Below are positions 27,314 through 36,450 of a DNA stretch of 64,000 bases, in pieces. The notes under the pieces were generated by a model, which ran no database searches, was not told the DNA's origin, and worked only from the letters and a program-made list of their open reading frames with translations. The DNA comes from OLB16 sp964481775 (GTDB lineage Bacteria > Hinthialibacterota > Hinthialibacteria > OLB16). A program made the translations under genes and the position numbers. Location of the stretch: assembly GCA_964481775.1 (NCBI GenBank), contig CAYZUX010000002.1:1-64000 (forward strand), in the 5' to 3' direction. Each line of letters opens with the position of its first letter. Position 1 is the first letter of the stretch.

Positions 27314-28204
27314 ATGCCCAATCCTGTTATTCTCAGCACCTGGAAGCATGGCCTGGCCGCCAATGAAGCGGCATGGCGGGTTCTCTCGACCGGCGGAAGT
27401 GCTTTGGATGCAGTCGAGCAGGGGGTAAGGGTCAGTGAATCGGATCCAGCGGTCCATTCAGTCGGTCTGGGGGGACGACCCAACCGGGATGGAATTGTTC
27501 AGCTCGATGCCGCCATCATGGATGGCCGGAGTGGACGTGTCGGTGCGGTTGCCGCATTGGAATGGATTGAAAACCCAGTCTCGGTAGCGCGCCTTGTGAT
27601 GGAAAAGACATCTCAAGTGCTCCTCGCCGGAGCAGGCGCTCTCGAATTCGCTTTGGCCCATGGTTTCAAGAAAACAAATCTCCTCACAGAAGATTCAATG
27701 AGTCTGTGGAAGGCATGGAAACGAGGCGAAGGGCGCCCACCCTGGGAGACACACGACACGATCGGGATGTGTGCCCTTGATTCACACGGGAATTTGGCAG
27801 CCGCCTGTACCACCAGTGGCCTGGCATGGAAGCTTCCTGGAAGGATCGGGGACAGTCCCATTTGCGGTGCCGGTCTTTTCTGCGAAAATGGGATTGGTGC
27901 TGCATGTGCAACGGGAGTTGGGGAGGAGGCGTTGCAGACCTGTGGCAGTTTTCTTGTCGTGGAACTCATGCGTCAGGGCAGAACACCGGAAGAGGCGTGC
28001 CATGAAGCCTGCAGGAGAATTTGCCAACGGGCTTCAAGGGAAAGCAATGCCTATGGAAAACCAACACCACCTGGAAATGTGATGTACCTGGCACTACGTG
28101 CTGATGGAGAATATGGGGTATGGAGTGTTTCAAAGGGGTGTGAATATGCGCTCCAGTATAGTGACATGCCGAACACTCTTCATGCCTGCCCCGCTGACAC
28201 ATGA
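27314..28204 (+). CDS. Glycosylasparaginase-like N-terminal nucleophile hydrolase
   Basis: 296 residues. Family features: LSTGGSALDAVEQGV near the start, the autocleavage site HDTIGM with the Thr nucleophile at about 153, and CTTSGLAWKLPGRIGDSP with GAGLFCENGIGAACATG-type glycine loops. Such proenzymes split before the Thr and hydrolyse the GlcNAc-Asn bond of N-glycoproteins; isoaspartyl peptidases share the fold. There is no signal peptide, so the substrate would be a cytosolic glycopeptide product. Located 40 bases after the GH106-like gene and 12 bases before the GT41 gene. Confidence 0.88.
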   Translation: MPNPVILSTWKHGLAANEAAWRVLSTGGSALDAVEQGVRVSESDPAVHSVGLGGRPNRDGIVQLDAAIMDGRSGRVGAVAALEWIENPVSVARLVMEKTSQVLLAGAGALEFALAHGFKKTNLLTEDSMSLWKAWKRGEGRPPWETHDTIGMCALDSHGNLAAACTTSGLAWKLPGRIGDSPICGAGLFCENGIGAACATGVGEEALQTCGSFLVVELMRQGRTPEEACHEACRRICQRASRESNAYGKPTPPGNVMYLALRADGEYGVWSVSKGCEYALQYSDMPNTLHACPADT

Positions 28205-28216
28205 AAAGACTGAGGA

Positions 28217-30319
28217 ATGTCTGAAAAAGAGTCGGAAACGGAAATTCTGCTCAGGCAGGCAATCCGGCACCATCAGAAAGGACAGGTCGATGCCGCCGAA
28301 GCTCTTTACCAACGTATCCTGAATAGCAATCCTCAACACCCTGATGCGCTGCATCTCCTGGGAATCATCCACCATGGCAAGGGGGATTATCAAAAGTCTC
28401 TCGAACTCATTGGCCAGGCAGTCATACTCAGACCTCACCTCGCCAGTTTCCAGAACAGTTTGGGAAATACGCTGCTCAGCCTGAAGAATTATGAAGAAGC
28501 TCGTAAATGTTATGAACAGGCACTCTTGATTCAACCAGATTATCCTGATGCACTCAGTAACCTGGCCCACCTGGAGTATCTCTGTCATCATGATCCTGCA
28601 GCTGAAGTTCTTTACAGGAAAGTCATAGAAATTCAACCCGGGAAGGCAGAAGCCTTCTTTCAGCTTGGCCGAGTTCTTTTCCGTCTTGGAAAATTGAGTC
28701 AGGCTGCGGAGGCCTTTGGCAGTTCCATCGCCCTGCGCCCCAATCACTCAGACTCCTATCTGCAGTTGGCGATGGTGCTACATGCGCTTGGGATGAACAG
28801 GGAAATTGTCATCATCCTGCGCCGGCTGATGGAATTTGACCGGAATAATCCAAAAGCCTGGACTTATCTGACGAGTGCTTATGAGACATTGACACAGTAT
28901 GTGGATGCACTCAATTGCATCCAGGAAGCGGAGGGTCTCTTTCCCAATGAACCCATCGTGATTCGTGAGCTCGGGAACGTATATTACGCACTGGGGGATC
29001 TTGAGAGGGCCAGGGAGTCAGTCCTCAAAGCCTTGGAGATCAATCCCAATCTCCCGGAGACCTATTCACAGCTGCTCTTTATTCAGACCCATTCCCCCGA
29101 TGTATCCCCCGAGGAACAATTCCGTGAACATCGTGCCTGGGCGGATCGTTTTGAGGCGCCGTATCTCGGATTAACCCCTGTGTTCCCCAATTCCCCTGAA
29201 CCCGAAAGAAAACTCCGTATCGGGTACGTTTCCCCTGACTTCAAAAAACATTCTGTGGCCTATTTTATCGAACCTGTTCTCATGTCGCATGATACCAGTC
29301 AATATGAAACATATTGTTACATGAGTTCCGCCTTCCGAGATAAAACCACCGAACGGATTCAATCAGTGGCAAGCCATTGGAGATCGATTGCGGGAGTTCC
29401 CGATGAAGGAGTCCTGGAGATCCTCCGGGAGGATCAGCCTGACATTCTTGTAGATTTGTCCGGACATACCTCTCAAAACCGGCTTCCCCTTTTTGCCAGG
29501 AGAGCAGCCCCGATCCAGGTTGCCTGGATCGGTTATCCGAACACCACTGGCATGACCCACATGGACTACCGCCTGGTGGATAAATGGACCGACCCGGAGG
29601 GTATTGCAGATGATTTTCATAGCGAAAAACTAATCCGCTTACCGCATGGTTTCTCGGTGTACCTCCCCCCATCTGACAGTCCCGCTCCGGTGGAAGAACT
29701 ACCGGCGGATGAAAGAGGTTGGATCCTGTTCGCCTCCTTCAACAACCTTCCCAAAATCAACGATCGCGTGGTCGAAACATGGTCGGCCATTTTGAATCGT
29801 GTCCCCGGCTCGCGCCTGCTGATTAAGTGTAAGCAGATGGGGGATGAAGCCACCCGGAAAGTGGTCGCCAGCCGTTTCGCCAAATGGGGCATTTCCGAGG
29901 GGCGTATCTTGAACATGTCATATGTTGCGGAAACCGCCGGTCATCTTGAAGCCTATAACCAGGTGGACATCGGCCTGGACACCTTTCCTTTCAATGGCGC
30001 CACGACCACCCATGAGGCCGTGTGGATGGGAGTTCCCGTAATTACTCTCGCTGGGGAGCGCCATGCCGGGAGAGTTGGGGTGAGTATCCTCAACCGCCTT
30101 GGTATGCCGGAGCTGATCGCTGATACCCGGGAAGAATATATCCAGATTGCCGTGGATCTGGCTCATGACCGGGACAGGCTGCGAAAACTTCGGACCGGAA
30201 TGCGCCAGCGGGTTCTTTCCTCAAGCCTGGTGGACAAGGTCCTGATTACCCGATCGGTCGAGGAAGCGTACCGGAAGATGTGGCGGGAATGGTGCACTTT
30301 GGAGAGGCAGTTGGCGTAG
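28217..30319 (+). CDS. TPR-containing GT41 (SPINDLY/OGT-type) transferase
   Basis: 700 residues, cytosolic. Residues 1-295 form about eight TPR repeats (HPDALHLLGIIHHGKGDYQ and similar). The catalytic half (about 330-690) has RIGYVSPDFKKHSVAYF, QVAWIGYPNTTGM, SFNNLPKIN with the expected Lys, and DTFPFNGATTTHEA with WMGVPVITL. These match the bacterial O-GlcNAc or O-Fuc transferases, which glycosylate Ser/Thr on proteins from a nucleotide sugar. The catalytic motifs look intact. It ends the plus-strand run and is convergent with the glycosyltransferase gene. Confidence 0.9.
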   Translation: MSEKESETEILLRQAIRHHQKGQVDAAEALYQRILNSNPQHPDALHLLGIIHHGKGDYQKSLELIGQAVILRPHLASFQNSLGNTLLSLKNYEEARKCYEQALLIQPDYPDALSNLAHLEYLCHHDPAAEVLYRKVIEIQPGKAEAFFQLGRVLFRLGKLSQAAEAFGSSIALRPNHSDSYLQLAMVLHALGMNREIVIILRRLMEFDRNNPKAWTYLTSAYETLTQYVDALNCIQEAEGLFPNEPIVIRELGNVYYALGDLERARESVLKALEINPNLPETYSQLLFIQTHSPDVSPEEQFREHRAWADRFEAPYLGLTPVFPNSPEPERKLRIGYVSPDFKKHSVAYFIEPVLMSHDTSQYETYCYMSSAFRDKTTERIQSVASHWRSIAGVPDEGVLEILREDQPDILVDLSGHTSQNRLPLFARRAAPIQVAWIGYPNTTGMTHMDYRLVDKWTDPEGIADDFHSEKLIRLPHGFSVYLPPSDSPAPVEELPADERGWILFASFNNLPKINDRVVETWSAILNRVPGSRLLIKCKQMGDEATRKVVASRFAKWGISEGRILNMSYVAETAGHLEAYNQVDIGLDTFPFNGATTTHEAVWMGVPVITLAGERHAGRVGVSILNRLGMPELIADTREEYIQIAVDLAHDRDRLRKLRTGMRQRVLSSSLVDKVLITRSVEEAYRKMWREWCTLERQLA

Positions 30320-30364
30320 CGATATGATTCGCCATTTGCACGCTCACCCGTGTGAATAAATTCG

Positions 30365-31492
30365 CTACTCCCTGTATTGACTGAAGAACTCCGCCAGCCG
30401 GTCTCCGAGGACCTCCATGCTGTAATGATCGACAGCAGTCAGACGCGCATGACGGGAGATGCTTTTCCTCAGCTCGTGATCCCTCGCCAAAGTAAGCATG
30501 GCATCGGCCATTCCATCCAGGCTGTTCACCAGCAAGCCGTTTTCACGATCACGGATCACATAACCGACCTCTCCAATATTGGAGGCCACGACCGCAAGTC
30601 CTGTTGCCAGATACTCGAAAAGTTTGGTGGGTGATTTGCTCCTGACCCACTCGTTGTCCACAGCGAAGGGAAGGATACCCACATCTGCCTCCCGCAAGAT
30701 GCTAGGCATGGCTTGAGGCGGGAACCAGCCGTGAAAGATGATCGGAACATGGTCATAATGGGTCTTGGTAAACTCCACCAGCCTGTGCCAATGAAAGCCA
30801 CCTCCCACAATCATCATCCGGCTGTTGGGAAACTCCCGGTTGACTCTCTCGAAGGCCTGAATGGCCAACACCACGCAGTTGAAGATTTCATCTCCCCATA
30901 CAATCCCATTCCACAGGTAGGTGAGCGGTGCATCGGGCGAGTGGTCTTCGCGTGGCGGGTGGAAATCACCGGTGTCGACACCCGTCTCGATCCGGGTTAC
31001 CCGTGGGTTGAGCGGACGCATGTAATCCTCAAGGGCATGGCTGCTGACCACGCAGCCCGCCGCACGGCGCGCCATCTTCTCGGTGATCACATCCCATTTG
31101 TGCGATCCAAAAAGAAGCCGGTTCCAACGCCCACGATGGAAGAAGTTGGAGAGCGGAACATCATAATCATCATAGTCCAGGATGAAGCGTTTACGCAAAA
31201 AACGGTGTAGCAGGAATGGGGCGGCGGAGTGGAAATGGACTTTCTGGACATACAGGAAATCAGCATGCTTGAGCAGGAGTTTCCAGGTGGCACGCAACAC
31301 CAGCTTCATCTTGTCCCGGTCACGCAGGTGGGCATACATGTCCTCCTCGCGCAGATGTTCAGCCAGGTGGTCCTTGAATGAAAAGACCTCGGTCTCGAAA
31401 CCTCTTTCCTTGAGTGCCTTGGCGAACCCATAGCACCGGACCCGGGTATGGGGGTATTGCATCCCGCTATGGCCAACAAAAACAATCTTCAT
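30365..31492 (-). CDS. GT4-family glycosyltransferase
   Basis: 375 residues. GT-B fold: N-terminal VGHSGMQYPHTRVRCYGFAK, C-terminal donor domain with GGGFHWHRL, HGWFPPQAMP and the ExxxxxxxE element KSPTKLFEYLATGLAVVAS. Probably adds a sugar to a surface glycan or lipid at the membrane. The ATG overlaps the rhomboid-like gene's stop (ATGA), so it is the last gene of the barrel-cytochrome operon. A direct role in that system is not evident; it could glycosylate a surface component. Confidence 0.86.
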   Translation of the reverse strand: MKIVFVGHSGMQYPHTRVRCYGFAKALKERGFETEVFSFKDHLAEHLREEDMYAHLRDRDKMKLVLRATWKLLLKHADFLYVQKVHFHSAAPFLLHRFLRKRFILDYDDYDVPLSNFFHRGRWNRLLFGSHKWDVITEKMARRAAGCVVSSHALEDYMRPLNPRVTRIETGVDTGDFHPPREDHSPDAPLTYLWNGIVWGDEIFNCVVLAIQAFERVNREFPNSRMMIVGGGFHWHRLVEFTKTHYDHVPIIFHGWFPPQAMPSILREADVGILPFAVDNEWVRSKSPTKLFEYLATGLAVVASNIGEVGYVIRDRENGLLVNSLDGMADAMLTLARDHELRKSISRHARLTAVDHYSMEVLGDRLAEFFSQYRE

Positions 31493-32646
31493 CCGGTTCC
31501 CCGAAAAGGCCTCCCCTCGACTTCCTTCACTTGCTCGATCAGATCGATCACCTCGCCAAAGCGATGGTGATCCTTATACCTGTCATAAAGGTTCCTGAGA
31601 AGGTCTTTGGCCTCCTGGATATCTCCCAACCGGTGAAGCGCGATTCTCGAAAGACGAAGTCCGGCTTCGAAGGTCACATTCACATCATTCTCTGTCCGGA
31701 GAACATCCCGGTAAACCGAACCGGCTGCAAGGACATCGCCCAGAACCGGAAGCTGATTGGCAAGGTCCATCCTTTCACCGGTAGTCACTGGGAGAGAATT
31801 CTCTGTCTTGCGGGTTCTACGATAGATTTCAAAGGCTGCTTTTGGAACATCCGCCTTAAGGGCTGACTGGAAATTCCGGTAATCCAGTTTGACTTGTTTC
31901 CGTAACTGGATCTCCTCCAGGCGTTGGCGTGAATGTTCAAGAATTCGCGACCTGGGGAGATAACGTACCCACAAGGCAATCCCGGCGCCCGCAAGGAAGC
32001 CACCCAGTGGAACCGTGTAACTGGCCACCGAGAGATCCCCCATCCAGTAGGACTCACCAAGTTTCAGCGAGAGCCAGATGGGGATACAGGCAATGGCCGG
32101 GAGGGTAATGGTATCCTTGACTGGCTGGTACATGAAGTGAATCAGCCAGACAAACAGAAACCGGCATTCGAGGTTTGGCAGGAGGAACAGCTGCGCCGCA
32201 AAGAGAGCGGTGACAAGCGAATCGGCGCCGGTCATAGAGTATGCACCACCAGCATAATCCGCGTAATACCACAGTCCCCAGGAATATGCCCAGCTCCCCG
32301 CGACAGCTCCAGACATGAGTAGAAGGACATAGCGTCGCCAGCCAAGCCGTTCCTCGACATAGCACCCGAAAAGCCAGAGAAAGATCAGATTGAGAATCAG
32401 GTGGAAAACATTCGTGTGAACCAGAGAGCTGGTGAGGTAGCTCCACGGGTGGGGGTTGTTGCCGGTGTAAGCGAAGAGGCGAATGACCGCATCACGACTC
32501 CCGGCCTGAAAATCCGCGAAGGTCTCGCCAACCCAATAGACAAAAAGGATAAACCAGATCAGGCACAATGCGGCCAGCAGTCCATAGGTTGCCCTCGGGA
32601 CCTCTTGGAGAGGCGTCTCCGCAGCGACCGGGAGGATAATGAACAT
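31489..32646 (-). CDS. Rhomboid-like membrane protein lacking the catalytic pair
   Basis: 385 residues with six or seven helices (about 20-230) and a soluble helical C-terminus (about 235-385) of TPR-like character. The rhomboid helix 2 motif is intact (His77, His82, Asn86 in HTNVFHLILN). However the GxSG of helix 4 reads GADS (140-143), so the catalytic Ser position holds Asp, and the helix 6 His is a Gly (GGFLAG, 215-220). It therefore looks like a pseudoprotease, perhaps a binding or chaperone role. It starts eight bases after the histidine kinase stop. Confidence 0.78.
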   Translation of the reverse strand: MFIILPVAAETPLQEVPRATYGLLAALCLIWFILFVYWVGETFADFQAGSRDAVIRLFAYTGNNPHPWSYLTSSLVHTNVFHLILNLIFLWLFGCYVEERLGWRRYVLLLMSGAVAGSWAYSWGLWYYADYAGGAYSMTGADSLVTALFAAQLFLLPNLECRFLFVWLIHFMYQPVKDTITLPAIACIPIWLSLKLGESYWMGDLSVASYTVPLGGFLAGAGIALWVRYLPRSRILEHSRQRLEEIQLRKQVKLDYRNFQSALKADVPKAAFEIYRRTRKTENSLPVTTGERMDLANQLPVLGDVLAAGSVYRDVLRTENDVNVTFEAGLRLSRIALHRLGDIQEAKDLLRNLYDRYKDHHRFGEVIDLIEQVKEVEGRPFRGTG

Positions 32647-32653
32647 GGAGAGT

Positions 32654-34165
32654 TCACCCCCGCCAGGCTGGCAGGATGACGGAAAAAGTACTGCCTTTCC
32701 CGTATTCGCTCTGAACTGTCAGCCTTCCGCCATGAGCATCCACTATCGACTTAGCGATGGAAAGCCCCAGGCCTGTTCCAGAGATTTTGCGAGTTTCGGG
32801 GCTGCGAACACGGAAGAAGCGTTGGAAAAGACGGGCCTGATCCTCAGGCTGAAGCCCGATGCCACTGTCAGTCACCTTAAGAATGACAGTCTCACCACAG
32901 GATTCACCGGAAACCTCGACAGCCCCTCCCTCTGAGGTGTATTTGATGGCATTACTGAGCAGATTAGTGAGCACCTGTAGAAGGCGGTCGGAATCCCCCG
33001 CCGCATGGGGGGCACCCGAAACCTGTTTTGTGAGTGATATGTTGCGGTTTGCCGCTTCATTACGAAAGGAAAGGACGGCGAAGTTGATCAGGTACTCCAG
33101 GTCCACATCCCCACTGTTCATTTCCACCTTCCCGGCCTCCAAACGGGAAAGGTCAAGCATATCATCCACCAACGCCGCCAGTTTGGCTCCATTCCGTTTT
33201 GCAACTGATAGAAAATTGGCTTGCTCTTCTCTGACCGGATGAGAAGGATCCGTCAACACCAGATCGATGTAACCGATAATGTTGGCCAATGGTGAGCGGA
33301 TCTCGTGGGAGACAATGGAGATCAGGTCAGTCTTCATCCGGTCCAGTTCGGCCTGTTTGGTCACATCACGAAGATTCAGGACAACCCCCCCCTCCTCGGA
33401 AGACCCTTGCCTGTGCCGGATCGGAGCAAGGGAAAGCTCGACCACTTTCTCCTGGAGGTCGAGGCTGAACCTGGCAGATTCGCCCTCTCCCGGATTGGGC
33501 CCCTTTTTTTCAAGCATCTGGGCGATCAATGAAATCTTGCCCCCGGGAGGACAGTCCTCCAGAGAGAGGCCAAGCACCTCGCCCGGATCCAGGTCGAGAA
33601 TCCGGCAGGCGGCCTCATTGATCTGGCTGATCATTCCGCCGGCATCGATCACCAGGAGCCCCTCTCCCATGCTGGAGAGAACCGCTTCAGTCTTGCCTTT
33701 CTCCTCCGCCAGCTGAGCTGTTTTATCAAGCAGTTCAGCACTGAGTTGATGGACTGTCTGTTGCACGGCCGAAAGCCGGGTTGTCAGGTGAAGTGCCTGC
33801 AAGGCCAATCGTTCCGTGGTTTGGGTTTCCTTCTCACGGGGATGGATGACCATCAGAAAAGCGGGCCAACCGGGCTCCCGGAACACGTTGATTTGAGACG
33901 GGAAAGAAAAACCATCCTGATTCTTCAGATCCAACTCACACACGAATTCCCCTTCAACGATTCCATGAAGCTCCACCGCCAGTTCATTGGCAAAGGTCTT
34001 ATCAACAATCAGATCGGTCAGGCTGTTGCCCTCCAAAGCATTTCCACACCCCAGGAGAAGCTCCGCAGCCGGATTAGCCCATTGAATCCGGCAATCCCTG
34101 TCTACCTCCAGGACTGGATCCCGGATGCTGGAGAGCAATGAAGAGAATGAGAGCAGATCAGTCAT
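32654..34165 (-). CDS. Cytosolic PAS sensor histidine kinase
   Basis: 503 residues, no membrane helix. Two PAS domains (about 12-110 and 163-270) precede the HisKA dimerisation domain with phosphoacceptor His287 in SHEIRSPL, then the ATPase motifs NLLSNAIKY (N box), DSGIGL (G1) and GTGLGLSI (G2). No response regulator is adjacent, but a pseudo-receiver/STAS protein is encoded about 4 kb away. The ATG shares a base with the stop of the binding protein (TGATG). PAS domains without a visible Cys or His pair give no clue to the ligand; redox or internal-state sensing is possible. Confidence 0.9.
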   Translation of the reverse strand: MTDLLSFSSLLSSIRDPVLEVDRDCRIQWANPAAELLLGCGNALEGNSLTDLIVDKTFANELAVELHGIVEGEFVCELDLKNQDGFSFPSQINVFREPGWPAFLMVIHPREKETQTTERLALQALHLTTRLSAVQQTVHQLSAELLDKTAQLAEEKGKTEAVLSSMGEGLLVIDAGGMISQINEAACRILDLDPGEVLGLSLEDCPPGGKISLIAQMLEKKGPNPGEGESARFSLDLQEKVVELSLAPIRHRQGSSEEGGVVLNLRDVTKQAELDRMKTDLISIVSHEIRSPLANIIGYIDLVLTDPSHPVREEQANFLSVAKRNGAKLAALVDDMLDLSRLEAGKVEMNSGDVDLEYLINFAVLSFRNEAANRNISLTKQVSGAPHAAGDSDRLLQVLTNLLSNAIKYTSEGGAVEVSGESCGETVILKVTDSGIGLQPEDQARLFQRFFRVRSPETRKISGTGLGLSIAKSIVDAHGGRLTVQSEYGKGSTFSVILPAWRG

Positions 34166-35244
34166 CAGCGCTTTTTCCCCTGTCCACGCACCTGTTCATC
34201 CCAACGGCGCATCCAGTCATTCATCCGTTCCAGGTACACACCCCAATCCAGTGACAGGGACACATAGTTCAGGTTGCGCATCCATTCAGGCATTGACTCT
34301 GCAGGTAGGCCTTGACGGGCCGGGATCCTGTAAAAGGGATCACCCGCGAGACGGATAGCGCTGGTGGTGGAGGTCACGAACTCGTAATAGGCCCTGGCTG
34401 CATGGGGGTGTTGGGCACCTTTGATCAAGGCGATCCCATCCAGGATGACAGGGCATCCACTCTCTGGAAAGACAACTTCGAAGGGATATTGATAGCGGCT
34501 TTTCTGCATCATGATGTCAGACAGAGTCCAGACGCTGAGTGCTCCGACCCGTTGTGCGACCTTGCGGAACAGGAGCTCTCCACCGGAAAGATACTCCTTC
34601 ACATTCCGGTCCACCTCCAGCATCCACTCGAAGGCATCGTCCTCATTCCCGGTCAGTTTGACCGACTGTTGAATCTTGCCAAAAAAGATCGCTCGCATGG
34701 TATCGGAGGGGATGGGATAACGCAGAAGAATCTGGTCTTTGTAACGGGGGTCGGCCAGATCCTCCCAGTCGGTGGGCGCATTTTCGGGAGAGATCAACTC
34801 TGAATTGTAGAAGATGATCTCCGGCGAGAGGAAAGTGGGATACCAGAGGTCCTGGGGATCATGCTGAGCCGGGCTGACTTGATCCGCCCAGGAGGGTTTG
34901 TAGCTTTCCAGAAGGCCTTCTTTCGCCGCCACCATGAAAGTGGTGTGACCCGCTCCCCACCAGACATCCGCGAGCGGATTCTGGTGTTCATTCCGAACTC
35001 TTTCCAGGCATTGTTGGGAGGGCAGGTACAGGAAATCGACCACCGTTCCAGGATATTGGGCTTCAAAACGCTCCTTGAAGTCACCGAGGATTTCCTTTCC
35101 ATGCGGCGAGTAAACAATCACCTTCTCCTCAATCCCCAGGGGGGTTACCGCGGGATGTTCAATCCCTCCACCACACCCAGCCAGGCAGAGTATGATCCCA
35201 ATGGCCGCAAACCGCACATTAACAAGGATCAGGTGGTGTTTCAT
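34165..35244 (-). CDS. Iron-type ABC substrate-binding lipoprotein
   Basis: 359 residues from the ATG at 35244, with the lipobox CLAGCGGG after a short hydrophobic segment. The mature part resembles Fe(III)/thiamine type 2 binding proteins (AfuA/FbpA): KVIVYSPHGKEILGDFKERFE, then DVWWGAGHTTFMVAAKEGL, LWYPTFLSPEIIFYN and GIALIKGAQHPHAARAYYEFV. No permease or ATPase gene is present. Between a multiheme cytochrome and a sensor kinase it could be a sensing rather than a transport component, which is inference. A TTG 11 codons earlier is an alternative start. Confidence 0.8.
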   Translation of the reverse strand: MKHHLILVNVRFAAIGIILCLAGCGGGIEHPAVTPLGIEEKVIVYSPHGKEILGDFKERFEAQYPGTVVDFLYLPSQQCLERVRNEHQNPLADVWWGAGHTTFMVAAKEGLLESYKPSWADQVSPAQHDPQDLWYPTFLSPEIIFYNSELISPENAPTDWEDLADPRYKDQILLRYPIPSDTMRAIFFGKIQQSVKLTGNEDDAFEWMLEVDRNVKEYLSGGELLFRKVAQRVGALSVWTLSDIMMQKSRYQYPFEVVFPESGCPVILDGIALIKGAQHPHAARAYYEFVTSTTSAIRLAGDPFYRIPARQGLPAESMPEWMRNLNYVSLSLDWGVYLERMNDWMRRWDEQVRGQGKKR

Positions 35245-35283
35245 GGGACCCAGTATATCCGCAGGAACATGGTTCAATAGAGC

Positions 35284-36450
35284 CTACCTGGTCCGCGGTC
35301 CTGATTTGTTTCCCTCCACATGGCAGTAGATACAGGGACGGTCACGGAGCATGTTTTTATCACTTGTCCAACCGCGTGGATGAGGATTGAAAGCATCACT
35401 GAAGACTGAGTGACACTGCACGCAATTGCTATCACGTCCCTGGTCATGGCAAGCCGCACAGGTGGCGATCTCGCGCCGTGCAACAAGCCCATGGAAGCTG
35501 GGAGAAGCGGGATCGGAATAGCCGACCGGATGCGGCGAGGTGAGGAACTGATCCTGGGCGGGATTGTCCGCCACCCCATGCTGCTGATGACATTGCTCAC
35601 AGTAACTGGGGCGATGGCACGTGATACAAAGGGCCGGGTCATTGCGAGCCTCGATGAAGTGGCGCGACAGGTAGTCCGCGGAGTGGATGAACTGCCGGTC
35701 CGTACGTCCATGGTGTTTCATGTTCGCGGCGAGCTCATCACTCTGATTGGCATGACACTCCATGCAGTCATCCTGGGTGTGACACTGGACACAGACACCT
35801 GTCTGGGACCAGGTGTACTGCTGATGATCGCGAAGGAAGTCACCTTCATGGCTGAAACGAGACATGGGTTTCAGTCCGATCGAGTAGAGATCCTTGTGGC
35901 AGTTCATGCATTGCAGGTCCTGGTATTGCTTTTCATGGTAATGACAGTTCAGGCACACCTGCATCACGGGGATGTTACGGTCAGACATGCGGGTACTGCG
36001 GCGGTTGGTGGTGTGACAATACTCACACCCTTTCTCCATGCCGGGCAGGCCGATGTGCTGCTTGTGAGAAAAATGAAGCGCGGTACGTACCGGCGGGACC
36101 TTCGCTTCGGGAATAATGTGGCACTTGCTGCACTCATCGTTGTTGAACCACTCCTGATGGCATTTCAGGCAGGTTTTCATGGGAGGTGTATGCTGACCGG
36201 TATCATCAGTGGATTCCTTGACCGAACGGTGGCAGTAGTCGCAGTCCATCCCCACCTCCGGGCCGAGGTGAAGGCTGTGACTGTAATGATGGGTCTCATA
36301 GGGGGTAGGGCGGGGCGGCAACCACCCGGACTTCATCAGCACCGCACAGCCAGCCAGCAGGATGATGGCGCTGATCAGCATCAGGGGGAGCGCTTGAAAA
36401 AGGTACCAGCCCAAGTTGCGATGAAGTCTTTCTATCATGGGCATGCTCAC
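35284..36450 (-). CDS. Thirteen-heme c-type cytochrome with lipobox-like anchor
   Basis: 388 residues. An N-terminal hydrophobic segment (about 15-40) ends in LLAGC, a good lipobox, although the following residues are also hydrophobic, so it could be a membrane anchor. Thirteen CxxCH motifs follow: CDYCH, CLKCH, CSKCH, CEYCH, CLNCH, CMNCH, CVQCH, CMECH, CITCH, CEQCH, CAACH, CVQCH and CIYCH, with many extra His as distal ligands. It is a periplasmic or outer-membrane electron carrier. The start overlaps the barrel gene by four bases; GTG at 36450 or ATG at 36444 are both possible. Confidence 0.93.
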   Translation of the reverse strand: MSMPMIERLHRNLGWYLFQALPLMLISAIILLAGCAVLMKSGWLPPRPTPYETHHYSHSLHLGPEVGMDCDYCHRSVKESTDDTGQHTPPMKTCLKCHQEWFNNDECSKCHIIPEAKVPPVRTALHFSHKQHIGLPGMEKGCEYCHTTNRRSTRMSDRNIPVMQVCLNCHYHEKQYQDLQCMNCHKDLYSIGLKPMSRFSHEGDFLRDHQQYTWSQTGVCVQCHTQDDCMECHANQSDELAANMKHHGRTDRQFIHSADYLSRHFIEARNDPALCITCHRPSYCEQCHQQHGVADNPAQDQFLTSPHPVGYSDPASPSFHGLVARREIATCAACHDQGRDSNCVQCHSVFSDAFNPHPRGWTSDKNMLRDRPCIYCHVEGNKSGPRTR

